This document shows positions 39,053 through 51,835 of a DNA stretch of 64,000 nt, in pieces. The DNA comes from Apostichopus japonicus (taxonomy: Eukaryota > Echinodermata > Holothuroidea > Aspidochirotida > Stichopodidae). The notes beneath the pieces are model-generated. The model was given only the letters and a program-made list of their open reading frames with translations, ran no database searches and was not told the DNA's origin. The position numbers and the translations under genes are program-made. Position 1 is the stretch's first letter, and every line of letters starts with the position of its first letter. The stretch spans positions 4,349,001 through 4,413,000 of the forward strand of contig NC_092568.1 in the NCBI RefSeq assembly GCF_037975245.1. The letters run 5' to 3'.

Positions 39053-40999
39053 TAAGTCCCATAACGATACAGATCAATTGTCGACTTTAGAGAACTTTTA
39101 TTAGAAAACTAAATATTACAACTCCCTGGTTGCAAAACAAACATAAACTTGGGGTCTATAATTTAATGGTTCATATTGTTTGCTACCAGGGCGTTGTAAC
39201 TACCTTGTCTATTCCAACCCCCCCCCCTCCCCTCGGTCAAGGAGATATTACTGTCACATTTCCATATCTGATGCAACAGAACCAAACAACTTATACCCAA
39301 GCAGATTACCCAAGCAGCTTACTCTGTTTACTCGGACGGTCAGCAGACTGTTTGGCGACACAAAAGTGTAGGCCTATCGCGAAAATTTTTCCGTGGTTCG
39401 AGGAATTTTTCCAGACGTCGAAAAATGTATCTATGGTTATGTATCTATACATTAGGTACATAGTCCAAGCTTGATTGCATTCTGAGCATAGATTCGCGGG
39501 GGTGGGGCGTGGGGTGGGGGGGGGGGTTTGGAAGTCTGCAGATTGGTGGATTACAATAGAGAAGCTAAAGTATACGATGGGTCTAAAGGTCATAGGACCG
39601 CTATAGTGTCTACTATAAATTCATGTATTTGCGTGACGGGAGAAGTCAGATGCAGGAAAACACAATAACTGTTTAATTACAAAATGTGAAGTATAATTTC
39701 TCAATTAAAACAAAAAATTATGCGCTGTCAGTTTTAGAAAAGGTTTTGCGCTGACTCCGAAGAATAAAGCCACTTCTCCTTGTCGTGTTCTTTCAAAATG
39801 TTACCTTGTTTTTGTCGAAAAAGACACAAAAAAAGACCCTTCAACTGATTTCAGTGCATTAAATGATGGATGAATTAAGTTGAATGATTTCGGTCACATG
39901 TATCCTATAGGCTATAAATGTTTCAAAATAGACCAGAAAGAGGATAACGAAAGAATCATTGTTTTGCCAATTATTCACATACTGGTGTACTAAATGACTA
40001 TCATAGGATGATTTTTCCAAAAAGGCTAAAATTTTCTTTTTAGGATTTTTCTTTTTTTAAAGACTCAAAAGCAAAGCTTTCAATGTAATTGGTAGTTACA
40101 TCGGAAACATAACTCAATGTTGAATGTTTTGACAGTTGGACGCAGAATTTAATCAAACAGATTACAAATCGCTTAATTTATGTATATAGCCAGCACTCAA
40201 AATATCAAAGATCCCTGGATCAACTTTGAGGTCTGTTAATTGCGCTTTCTTTAAAGTTCTACTAATTAATCCAGTGAGTGACGTTTTTAGCGGATTCTTC
40301 AATTTCAATGATTATAAATGCTATTGGCGCACGACTCCCTGCATTGATAAAATCAGGGTAGGTGCCCAGGGTTCAGTTTTTAATGTTTATGTATTATTTA
40401 TAAATGGGCATAGAATGGGGGAAACTAAGTAGTGCATTAGATGCATATATCCTATATGCAGTTCAACGTTTGCAATCTACCCGCAATGATTATTATTGGA
40501 GGCGGAGAGGGTGGGCCGTCGTAGAGAGCAATTAATTTGATATGAGATAATCGGGATGATCAATAAATGGATTTTACAACCAGTAAATTAATTCTTCTTC
40601 TAACATATATTTGGATGAGTAAACGAAACGTTAGAGAGATTGTATCTCATAATATCAAATAATTGCAGAAACAATTTCTGTTGCTCTTTCCATTGGTTGT
40701 ATAGCTAGGGATGTGAATGATATTAATCTCTGTTTAGTTATTATCAATTATAAAGTAGATCTTTCATGAAACTGATGTTAGAATAACAAAGGCCTGACAC
40801 GTTGCGACCTTTTCCGATTCTTCTCAACGACCTCCGTGTTAAAGATGTAACAATTCGCCTCATTCGGAAAAGTGTAATGAACTGTCGTTAACTATACGCT
40901 AACCGAGGTTAATTGTAATAACATCTGCGTCCCGATTCTTGTATTTAAAATAGGTACATTTGCTATCATAAACATAATGTTATGTATAGGCTGAATTAA
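39053..40999 (-). other. LGR intron 1 segment: no gene recognised
   Basis: AT-rich DNA with a poly-C run at 39220 and a poly-G run at 39510. Nothing else supported. Confidence 0.5.
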
Positions 41000-41730
41000 G
41001 CATATAGCTTATGATGTTAAGAGACCTGCATGTAGTAAGTCCGCATTCGCTATTGATCTAGACAGATATTTAGCTTATGATGTTAACAGACATGCAGTGA
41101 GTCCACACTCGACATGAATTGGACATATTTAGTTTATGATGTTAACATATACTTGCAGTAAGTCCACACTCGCCATTGATATATATAGCTTATCATGTTA
41201 ACAGACTTGCAGTGAGTCAACACTCGACATTGATTGGGACATATTTAGTTTATGATGTTAACAGAATTGCAGTAAGTCCGCACTCGCAATAGACCTAGCC
41301 ATATTTGGCTTATTATGTTAACAGACTAGCAGTGAGTCCGCACTCGCAATTCATCTAGACATATATAGCTTATGATGTTAACAGACTAGCAGTGTGTCCA
41401 CACTCGACATTGCTTGGGACATATTAAGTTTATGATGGTAACATACTTGCAGTAAGTCCGCACTCGCCATTGATCTAGACATATTTAGCTTATTATGTTA
41501 ACAGACTAGCAGTGAGTCCGCACTCGCAATTCATCTAGACATATATAGCTTATGATGTTAACAGACTAGCAGTGTGTCCACACTCGACATTGCTTGGGAC
41601 ATATTAAGTTTATGATTTGGTAACATACTTGCAGTAAGTCCGCACTCGCCATTGATCTAGACATAGTTAGCTTATTATGTTAACAGATTTTTAGTGAGTC
41701 CGCACTCGACATTGATTGGGACATATTGGT
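41000..41730. repeat. 60-bp satellite-like tandem array, about 12 copies
   Basis: Unit close to agcttatgatgttaacagac, ttgcagtgagtccgcactcg, caattgatctagacatatat. Each copy carries the HpaI-type palindrome gttaac or a near variant. Sub-types alternate, and a block of about 108 bp (41330-41437) recurs almost unchanged 180 bp later (41510-41617), so the array shows a 3-unit higher-order period. Confidence 0.93.
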
Positions 41731-42726
41731 AACTATACCTCCATATTTCTTTGCGCATGTGTGACTGTAGCCATGGCAACGTATTACTTGTCTTGTGCGG
41801 AATCAGATATCACTTATATGGACTAAAAACAAATCCTTTCCAAATTATTCTATTTCTGAACACATGCTTGCACTGCACTTTCATATAACTGCCATATGCT
41901 ACGGACACAAACGCATGCGCACACGCATGCGCCCTATGTAAGTCGGGATATCTGCCATCACCTGTAAACTTAAACTTTAAACAATCGACAAGATCCCTAT
42001 ATATAAACTGTAATCACCCAGGCTGAAAATGTATAAAGTCTGCTGTCTTAATAATGAAAGATAGCGATACCCTCAAGACCTTTTAAAACCTACATATGTG
42101 TAGTGTGGGTCCAATACTTTACGTCTCTATGCATTTTTAGGTAATAAATTGAAGCCCTAATGTAAACTAAGAAGGTACCATTAGCGCAATGTTAAGTACA
42201 CATTCCTACCTGTACTTGAGAGTTGCTAAAAGCATCTTAACTGCATTTTAATTGCCCCTCGTCGTGGCTCTGTTTAATTACAACGTAAAATGTACGAAAG
42301 AGCTGGAGAAGAAACTAACGAATAACGAGACACGTGATGAAATGGAGAAAAGTGTTAAAGGTGTTTATATGGTGTTTTACATTAACCTTTCTGATAAACA
42401 ATATATAAGCCTCTCCTCTTTTAACACATCAATGTTCGCTATAAATTACAGTGTGTACGAGAATAGCATACCAATAATAATAATAACGAGAAAGGTAAGA
42501 GTTTGTGTCAGATTCTACCGGGTATACGGTAACGTAATTTTAAGCATTGTATAGAGTTAAATCTATTAGCCTCATTAATAACTACACACAGGTCAGATAG
42601 AGAGATATATGCCTATAAAAAAAAAACACGGAAAGTTTCAACGACTTTTGCGATGATATACGTTTTGGGAGGTTGCGACTAAAACAAATCATATTCATTA
42701 GTCTTCACTGGTGATGAATTAAATGA

Positions 42727-42856
42727 ATGATGCTATATTGGTGTTTCTAGATACTTGATGCTATACATTGGTGTTTCTATAGTTAATTGATGCTATATAT
42801 TGGTGTTTCTATAGTTACTTGATGCTATTGATTGGTGTTTCTAGTTACTTGATTTT
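42727..42856. repeat. About 32-bp tandem repeat, 4 copies
   Basis: ttgatgctatatattggtgt then ttctatagttac, repeated four times with small indels, directly before an (AT)n array. Confidence 0.9.
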
Positions 42857-42857
42857 A

Positions 42858-42859
<2 letters not shown>

Positions 42860-42921
<62 letters not shown>
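42860..42921. repeat. (AT)n microsatellite
   Basis: Alternating AT followed by a short (GT)n run. Confidence 0.96.
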
Positions 42922-42924
<3 letters not shown>

Positions 42925-45910
42925 GGTGTGTGTGTGTGTTCTTCGCCATTTCCCTATGTTTTGGTGTCTTATCGTTCCATCTGTTCTCATCCGGTTAAAG
43001 TAAAATCTCTGCGTCATTCAAATCCACCATCTGTTGCTCTCGAATGCATGAATAATTCATGACATTTTATCGAGCAAGATGATATCTGTTTAACCTTATT
43101 TTGATGGACGAAGACCCTGCTAAATGAAGCAATTATGCAAAGACCTTTTCGCTGATCCGAATCGTGAAGGTCAAAAAAGTTCAAAGTACTTTATCGTTTT
43201 CCAACTTTGCAATTTACTTAAATTTACTAAAACACAGGACAACACCGTCACCGAATGTTTAGAAAGAAAAAGTTTCTAAGAGCGAATTCCTAATAATTAA
43301 CCATGCATGATTGTTTTCACTTCTGTTCGTTTGTTCTTCTACTTTGTTTCTTGTTGATATCAAAATAAATTATCCTGACTGTACTTATGCAGTTATGCTC
43401 CTTACGTAATGAGCAATCTCAAGAACTTGACTTCAAAAGTACAAAATTTGGAATTAAAATCGATTGAATGGTTGAATGTCAGATCCACTCAAGACTTCCT
43501 TATTGTGTAAATTATTGGTACTTGGTCTGACGTCTACGGAAGAATATTACGGCCATGCCAATACAAAATATTATACATAAACCGAGGAAATACTTAGCCA
43601 AAAATAATAAAAACGAAAAAAAAAATTTTTGAAACGAAAATTTTTTTTTTTTAAAACGAAACACAAAAAAAATTAAGCAAAAATGTTTACAACGAAAACA
43701 AACATTTTTAATACGAAAAACAAAAGAAAAATTAAAACGAAAAACACTTTTATTAAAAGCGACAAACAAAATTAGAAGTCCGTATCAACAAGAGCAAGAA
43801 ATATTCCAGTTCATCTCAGTTAAAGGAACAAGTTGTGAAGTTGGTAAATTGAACCAATGACATGCTTTTGTCATTATGCTTGGCGTTTTTAGACAAGTTG
43901 TGACTTTCTGGCCCTGTCACCGAGATATGTCTCAGCATAGTCAACAGGTACTTGAGATATGATGGCATCGTGTTTAAGATTGTTTATCAGGAGAGCAACA
44001 AAATATAAGCAAACCGTCGGTGGTAAGTTTGTCAAAGAAAGTCATACAAATGTAGGTCATAGAGAAAACATGAATCATGTAAGGCTAAGTACGTATGTGC
44101 ATGGGGTGTTTATAAATGTGTATACATGTATGTTGGCCATTCCGTGTGCGTGTGAGTGTGTGTCGGTGTGTATGTTAATATTTTAATAGATAAATGGTAA
44201 CGTTATAAATTATAGTACAGACTTGCTCCCTGTTTAATTTAAGAAAAGCAAATATATTTCTTATAAAGACTTATAAAGTGCAACGCAGTGTGTGAGATGA
44301 GTACAACAGACATACAGCGAGATATGTACGAGTAAACTCTAAACTAGTTGAGCAATTGTTTTACCCAACACCACCTGGGTACGTACATGGGCGTCAATCG
44401 GGGGGGGGGGGCAGGGGGACGTGTTTGAGATAGGGGCACACAATATCAAATGTCCCCCCTACTTGTTCCCCTTTATAAACCACTTACGTATACTAGGTCA
44501 TAATTTGTTACAACTCTTTTATTTTTCCTGATGTAAAATTCGTATAGATCGCGATTTCAGTCAGTCGACAGGAAATTTGTGATTTCTGTACACGAATTAT
44601 GGATTTGTACCACATGCGCTGTCCAAAATGGCTCATTTGGCTATGCCACAAGCACGTGGTACGTGTTCCATCTAACAAAAACAATATGCATACACCGTGT
44701 CTGAGTGATAGGCCTACAACACGTTCGTATGTATTCTGTTGTATATATAGCTGTAGCAGTGACAGTAAATGGTGAGTTTGAAACTTTTTATTTTTATTTT
44801 AATGCTTATTTGTGTGGTAGAAATAAGATGTAGTATGTGCAGTGAGCCTGCTTGCGAACAGGGTGCCATGGTGTAGGCACAATAAAGTGCGCTTGGGATC
44901 GCCCGGCCCGGACCGTCTGGATAGCTATTGATAATAAGGCCTGAATCACTGGTATTCAGCCTCCATTGTCACGTCCGGGGGCAACCAGTTATTTCGAAAC
45001 GTGATACATCAAAGTCACGAAATACTGGGCTACCGACATGAATTTAGAGGGTGGGGGGGGGCAGGGGAGATAGATGCATGATCGAGTAAGTTAAGTGGGT
45101 GGATTTAGTCTGCACAAAACTTAAGTTAACAAACTGGAAGGTAAATATATAATTTGTTTTAATAAAATCGTTCATAGGACTATCATAGAAAAATAATTAT
45201 AATTAAAAGGCAGACAGGATTCTCGCCAGCCCGTTTCAACCAAACGGTGCGCCAGGTTTGATTTTGCTGGTACCCGTCCGGTTTGAAAGCTGACAGTCTA
45301 TGTACAGATGTCCGAACCAGTGTACCCAGTACGTACGTAGCATCGCGTACGCATTGTATACAACACACAGTGATGGCAGCTTTTACACAGCAAATGTTTG
45401 TCAGACGATGTTTGTGTGATCTGAGTACTGAAAGGTCTCAGAATGTTTGCAGCTGACTATCACCCAATCAAATCATCAGAAAATTTGTTAAATAGAGTAA
45501 TCATGAAACGCAGACTTCTCTTAGCAATTAACGACATTTTTCAAATCAAAGCTGGTTAGCATGGATATCGTTGGGGTTGCATGATACGTGATCATGGATA
45601 TTTTTTAGTCTATAAGTGACAGCAACGGGATCTACTAATGTTCGACCTGCTTCAAAAGAACATTAAGGTTATATATAACAGCTCATTGGCTTGATGGTTT
45701 ACACAGGGTATATGGGCGGACGCAAGTTTTTATCTGCTGGATTCAAATTATTTTCGAGCAGATGCGTTCCTGGGACGCACGTTTTAAAATCCTAGTAAAA
45801 CACTGGTTTGTGATTGGTTAATGTTCGATATCAGATTACGATATTACGAATATTTAATTTCCTTACTGTCTACTCTTCAACTCATTTAAGTTTGAGTTGC
45901 AACACTGATA

Positions 45911-46352
45911 ATGGTTATCAGATTAGTTTTTAAAAGCTGGCGCCTAAGAAAATTTCTGGTTTTGATACCCCCCAGATCACCGGAAATGACACTTTTCGGC
46001 TTGAAAATGACCAACCAGATGTACACTTTTTGCCTGAGAACCAAGTATTTCCCAATAGTTTTTTTTCCATCCATAACCTTTTTGAAGGTTGTCACCAGTC
46101 ACACATCATGTTCGACCTCATCGCATGTCCTGTGGATCATTGCTTTTGTAGGTGATTCTACGTCGCGGCCCACAATACCCGACAGCCCCACTTTTGAAGG
46201 TTTTAGGCCATTATTTGTTCAGAATTTGAAAATTCACATTTCTCGTGAATAAACTCACTTCAAAACATACCCATTATGTTGCAAAAAAATTCATCTATGG
46301 ACAACCTATATAGAAAAACCTCCTTGAACCCCTAACAGACCGGCCAAAATTG
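45911..46352 (+). repeat. Dispersed repeat, copy 1
   Basis: The segment 46211-46351 matches the reverse complement of 63852-64000 at roughly 85-90 percent by eye (shared aatttgaaaattcacatttc, tcatctatggacaacc, aacagaccgg). Its full limits are unknown. The 113-codon frame at 45911-46252 lies in the repeat and has no recognised domain. Confidence 0.7.
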
Positions 46353-46585
<233 letters not shown>

Positions 46586-48040
46586 TTACTTTATAGAGAT
46601 CAGATATGATGCTAACCAATATGAAATAATTTGTGATTCCTTTTGACGGATCTCGAAAGAGACGGGTATGATTCTGTAAACACTACAAAGCCTCCATCGA
46701 TAGCTTTCTTTCGTAATTATTCCCAACACTTAGTTATTATGGCATTATCTGTAAACACATTTTTCGCGTTGTGTTTTGGAGTGACTTTGAATGTTTTTGT
46801 CAAGCTTGGGTGATAATTAATTAATTAGGTGGAATCGAGAAAAAAACATTGCTGGTAGAAAGCATTTAAGTTAGTTTAATACCAGTAGCATCTATCTGTA
46901 ACAGATTCTAGGTGAGCTCAAAGTCACGCATATATTATGTTTATGTATATAAACATGTGTGTAGGTGTGCGTGAATGGGAGTGTGTATGTATGCGTGTAT
47001 GTTTGTATATGTATAAATTCTGCCCCCCTACCTGTGACTACGGATTGACGCAACTGCCGTACTTATATGTCAAATATCCACCCCCCCCCCCTCGGAACAA
47101 GTAAAATGAATACTATTTTGGAGCCAATGTTGCCTAGAGTAGGCCAACATATCTCCCTGATAATTACAGACCTACGAGTTTTGGATTTGGCTTAGCAATT
47201 TCGAGGAATTTTCTGCTAGTTTCGATCAACTCAAGTGAATTTTGTCAAATATCAGGTAGTATAGCCCATGTATTGCTTCCATTTCTAAACAACTGTGATA
47301 CTCAGACACAGGCTGTCGAATCGAGCCATTCTAGTAACAGGGTCCGCATATGCTACCTGGCTTAAATCTTTGACGGTCGTCAATATCGCCCCCAATATGC
47401 TAGAAAGTAAGATAATGGTCACCCATACTAAGATTTCAACAAGCGTTTTATATCAACCCACACTATGAAACACACTGAGACATTAAATCGTATATTCTAA
47501 CACTCATCAATGACTGGGAATAATATTGACGACCAGAGACTTCAGATAAAGTAGGTTACTTTGGACACTTCTTTCAAGTGCTGATGACCCTATAGCCACT
47601 TCTTCCGCATGTATAATGCACGTCCCTTGCGCGTATATCCATCAGTAACCTGTCAGGTTATAGGGTACAATACGTGAAGATTGTTCAATTTTGTTTGACT
47701 GTTATACGTGTCGTAGGATGCTGTCACACTCATCTATAGATTCCTGCTAGGGGGCTTATAGTTCAATATGCTGTAATCGGACATATCAATCGTGCCTAAC
47801 GAACACATACTCACAAAGTTACATTATATTGAAAGGTATTTTGATATAGGCCAAGAATCTCGAGAGCCTTTCTCTATGCACGTAGCCTCTCGACAATAAC
47901 CATTGGGGATTCGCCAGTTTATTGTATGCATAAAATCCTTGTTTGTGTTCATTTCAGAGTATTGATGTGTGGGTGGGTATCTAATCCATATCCGTGGGTT
48001 ATATCTGTATATCCATGCTTTTGTGGATATCTAGATGTGG
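46586..48040 (-). other. LGR intron 1 segment: no gene recognised
   Basis: AT-rich DNA with poly-C at 47080. Nothing else supported. Confidence 0.5.
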
Positions 48041-48044
48041 GATC

Positions 48045-48605
48045 TAGATCAATGCTTTCTGGAGGCTTCTAGTTCATTGCCTACCATCGATAGTCTACAT
48101 CCATTCTTTTGGTTATCTGGATTCATGCATGTGGATATATCCTGCTCAAAGATATTCATGGACATATATAGATCAATGATATTAGTATATGGGCTATATC
48201 CATGTTATTTTGGTACTTAGATCAATGCTTTCTGGAGGCTTCTAGTTCATTGAATACCTTCGATAGTCTATATCCATGCTTTTGGTTATCTGGATTCATG
48301 CATGTGGATATATCCTTCTCAATGATTTCTGGTCATATAGATCAATGATATTAGTGTATGGACTATATCCATGTTATTTTGGTATCAAGATCAATGCTTT
48401 CTGGAGGCTTCTAGTTCATTGACTACCATCGATATTCTACATCCATGCTTTTGGTTATCTGGATTCATGCATGTGGATGTATTCTGCTCAATGATTTATG
48501 GACATGTATAGATCAATGATCTGAGTATATGGGTTATATCCATGTTATTTTTGGTATCTATAGGTCAATGCTTTCTGGAAGCTTCTAGTTCATTGACTAC
48601 CATTT
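48045..48605. repeat. About 170-bp tandem array, three copies plus a partial fourth
   Basis: Units begin atcaatgctttctggaggct at about 48049, 48221, 48390 and 48567, and contain ccatgcttttggttatctgg and gattcatgcatgtggatata. They differ by a few substitutions and small indels. The 61-codon frame at 48035-48220 is one unit and is not a gene. Confidence 0.92.
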
Positions 48606-49588
48606 TTGCTAACAATTAGAGCCATGCTATAACGTATAGTTAATAGAAGCACGTCTACAGGTTATAGATTTTATGATGAATTTTTTTAATGAATATTTAT
48701 GGTGTGGTCCATTGTTACCTGTGTAAGATCCATTCATGATCCCATCTAGTAACGTATCCAACACCATATTGTGAACATCAATAGATTCTTTCTTCCTTAA
48801 TTTATTAAATTTAAGTAAGTTTGGATTATTTGAATCTATATCCATACATTGTGTATATCTACAGTCATTATGCTGTAATATGCATATTCACATAACTCCA
48901 TGCATTTATACACTGAAGAACACTCTTTTACATGTGATATCTGTATCCCATGCATTCTGCGTCGAAAACGGTACAAAGAATGCCTAACATTTTGTTCAAC
49001 ATCAAATTCACTACATAAAAAATATCAATAAACTGTTGTCAAAGTGGTTCTCGAAATAGCCTCTTTTTTTGTCCTTATTCTACTTCTACTGCGGTTTCTT
49101 CATTTCTCTTCCATTTGGTTAAGTTAGGTTATGCAAAAACTGACAGATATGTTATTTATACCTTTGTCAGTGCATCTGAATATTTGGTTTCTCCTACTTT
49201 TAAAATAACTAGAACGTTTCATTTCATCCTTCTGAGCTATTATTTCACGTTTCTTTTCTCCTATCTCCTTCCAAAAACATCCCAATTTTACCCCATCTCG
49301 AGGCCTCACAAGATGCTTCTTGGTACTCGACATAAACGCTGGATATATTGTTGACATCATGACTGCCGTACGGGATGGCTCTGAGCACACGGAGTTTACA
49401 ATAAGTTTACACGATCATTACCATTAACTTGTCAGTAAACTGGCAACAACATTGATACTGCAGTCACACAAAAACATCATAAGGACGTAACCGTTTCGTT
49501 AAACCTCCCAGGACAATTTGTTGTAATATCAAAAGTCGATAATCTGAGCACCATTTGTGCGTTTTCAACTTTAACTTTAAATATATAA

Positions 49589-49626
<38 letters not shown>

Positions 49627-50695
49627 CGGCTCGCTGACGTCATGTATGGGAAGGATTACGAGTTATACTGTTGTACAGTGATGACAAACATGCAGACACT
49701 ACTTGCATATTGTAAGAAAAAAACAACAACAAATTGTTCCACTCGCACAGCCCCCAGTCCCCTTACATCGAGACTTTCAGACCGTGTGGTAGATGTTACG
49801 AGTCAAATTAGTATCACTAATTGAGGTGGTCTCTCGACTGACCTTTCTAGGAATAACACAATTAACGGTCTTCGCCTTTTATTTGCAGACTGCGGACTCT
49901 GATCGATTTGAGACAACTTCAAAATCACGTGACATTAACACACGAAGTTTTCGGAACAAAGGTTCGGAACGGACCAGCAACCCATTGAAGACCCTTAAGT
50001 ACCCCTTCACACCTTCTTTGTAGTCTACCAATAAATTCTCGCAAATTGTTGCTTACAACATCTGCTGAGATGATTGGATAGCAAGTTGCCTTGCCTGAAT
50101 TGAACGATCAGCTTGATTTCGTAATGTGTATGTCACCTATCTGTGAATGCAATCTTCATTTTACTTACTAACTTCAAACTATAGAGTTTCCAGTCTACGA
50201 ACTAATATAAAAAGAAGGAAGAATGTCGAAGAGTATACAATTTTCTGTGCAACAATTCTTTTTATCAATCGTTAACTCTCTAGGGACAAAGAAAGAAAAA
50301 AAAGAAAGGATTTTACCGATTCGAGCCTTTCTAGCATTTTGAGTTCGTGAAATTCTAGTTATACGATGAATGTTTTAACTATGGACGATTGTACCATGCA
50401 ATGTCTCGCACAAGACGTATAGCGTTTAATATTACACGCATACATTGTAGTAAAATAGGCTGAGCATATAAGCAGGACTGTGTAATTCTGTTATTTCTCG
50501 CATCTGCAGACATAGGCGTCGAGAGTCAGATACCGGCTGCAACGGGGACATTTATGTCACCGTGGGGTCCGGCTGTTACTTGCTTCATGTCTTCATATAT
50601 GATGAAAACAAGAATACCCACAACATTCTTTATCCCATGTTCATTCATACTTAGTAAAGATTCCTAAATCCTATTCGTCCATTCAGGTCAGCTGA
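48606..50695 (-). other. LGR intron 1 segment: no gene recognised
   Basis: Holds (AT)n at 49590-49624, a CRE octamer at 49635 and a diverged dispersed-repeat copy at 49722-49800. A charged 88-codon minus frame at 49124-49390 starts at GTG and has no supporting motif. Confidence 0.45.
49590..49624. repeat. (AT)n microsatellite
   Basis: About 35 bp of alternating AT. Confidence 0.93.
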
Positions 50696-50699
50696 CCGT

Positions 50700-51009
50700 G
50701 GTTAATCCTGTGAGTAACGCACGGTAAAATTACGGGGCATCACTTTAATAAATCTTTGGTTATATGTAACCAAAAATGTTTTGTTTTATGATTTTCCCCC
50801 ACCCAAATGGTAGTGTATGAATGAACGGGGTTAATCAACGGTCCTGTGAGTAACGTGCGTTACTCACAGGATTAATGCACTCCGGGTGTTAATGTTATCG
50901 CTGGATGCACTCGGGCTCCGCTTCGCTCCGCCCTCGTGCATCGCTTGCATTATCCCCCGATCGTGCATTAATCCTGTGAGTAACGCACGCTAGACCGTTG
51001 ATTAACCCC
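50700..51009. mobile_element. Foldback element with nested inverted repeats
   Basis: Outer arms ggggttaatcaacggtc (50827-50843) and its exact complement (50993-51009), 17 bp. Inner arms of 26 bp (50855-50880 and 50963-50988) are also perfect inverted repeats (gtgcattaatcctgtgagta then acgcac). A further direct copy of the inner arm lies at 50700-50722. The loop contains another hairpin (tgcactcgggctccg / cgccctcgtgca). No coding capacity and no clear target duplication. Confidence 0.8.
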
Positions 51010-51739
51010 TTATTAACCCGGCTTGCCTAATTGACCCCGGGGTATGCGGTCCCTCCACGACTTCCCCCATACCCCTCTCAACAGACCTGTCTGTTGATAA
51101 TCGTTCATTCGCATTCTTTCACCCCTCCCCCTCCCCAAAGTGATATTCTGGTGAGATGGTTCAGTCGTTCATTCCTTGCATCGTAATCCTCTTTACGTTA
51201 TTCTTTTCGTTTTTACCGCAATTACTTTACTTGGGCGTAATTCATCTGGTTATGACCCAATCGGCGTTCGGTAGTATTACTTCCCACAATTATATTTAAC
51301 ATTATGACGGTAATTGAAAGTTTACTTCCAACTTACATTGAATGAGGTGATTGTGAATGAAAAACTACAAAAAATTACACTAAAAATGGAAGAGCTTAAC
51401 GGGCGGCGTATCAACCTCACCCCCCTCCCCAGCCCCCACCCACCTTCCAGTGTCGACTTATACCGTTCAATATATTCACTTATATCATATAGGGCCTACG
51501 TCTCATACAAAAACTGGCACGTTCGTACAATAATTTACGCTGACTATAATCAGGCAGTTAGTTTTTACGATGCTCCCACGTATGTGGGTGAAGAACGCAA
51601 GGAATTATGGATTACAACTTGCACGTAGGGTGGCATTCATATTCAAAGTTTTAACTCGCATTTGGAATCTTTCCAATTTAGAAAGTCATTTCAGATGGGA
51701 AAACCCTAGATTGCTTTTGGATGAAAACCCACCTTACTA
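51010..51739 (-). other. LGR intron 1 segment: no gene recognised
   Basis: Short reading frames with Pro-rich low complexity only. Nothing supported. Confidence 0.45.
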
Positions 51740-51835
51740 TGACCCGGCCGGGATCGAAACCCGAACCTCCCGATTTTTAGGCCTCATTGCTTCAAATACC
51801 ATGCACCACCTTTATCCAATCGGCCAAAGAATCGA
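51740..51835 (-). mobile_element. tRNA-derived SINE, second family
   Basis: On the minus strand it has an A-box-like tggccgattggataaaggtgg and, about 45 bp on, a B-box-like ggtttcgatcccggccggg. Head and tail differ from SINE copies A-C. A truncated relative lies at 33374-33412. Boundaries are approximate. Confidence 0.68.

Larger units (their letters stand above)
41731..45910 (-). other. LGR intron 1 segment: no gene recognised
   Basis: Contains a small 32-bp tandem (42727-42856), (AT)n (42860-42921), an A-rich AAAACGAAA-type low-complexity tract (43600-43760) and a possible MITE remnant at 44390-44470 (gggcgtcaatcgggggggg). No gene supported. Confidence 0.5.

Noticed and set aside
45911-46252. 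113-codon plus frame
   Set aside because: It lies in a dispersed repeat shared with the right end of the window, with no recognisable protein.
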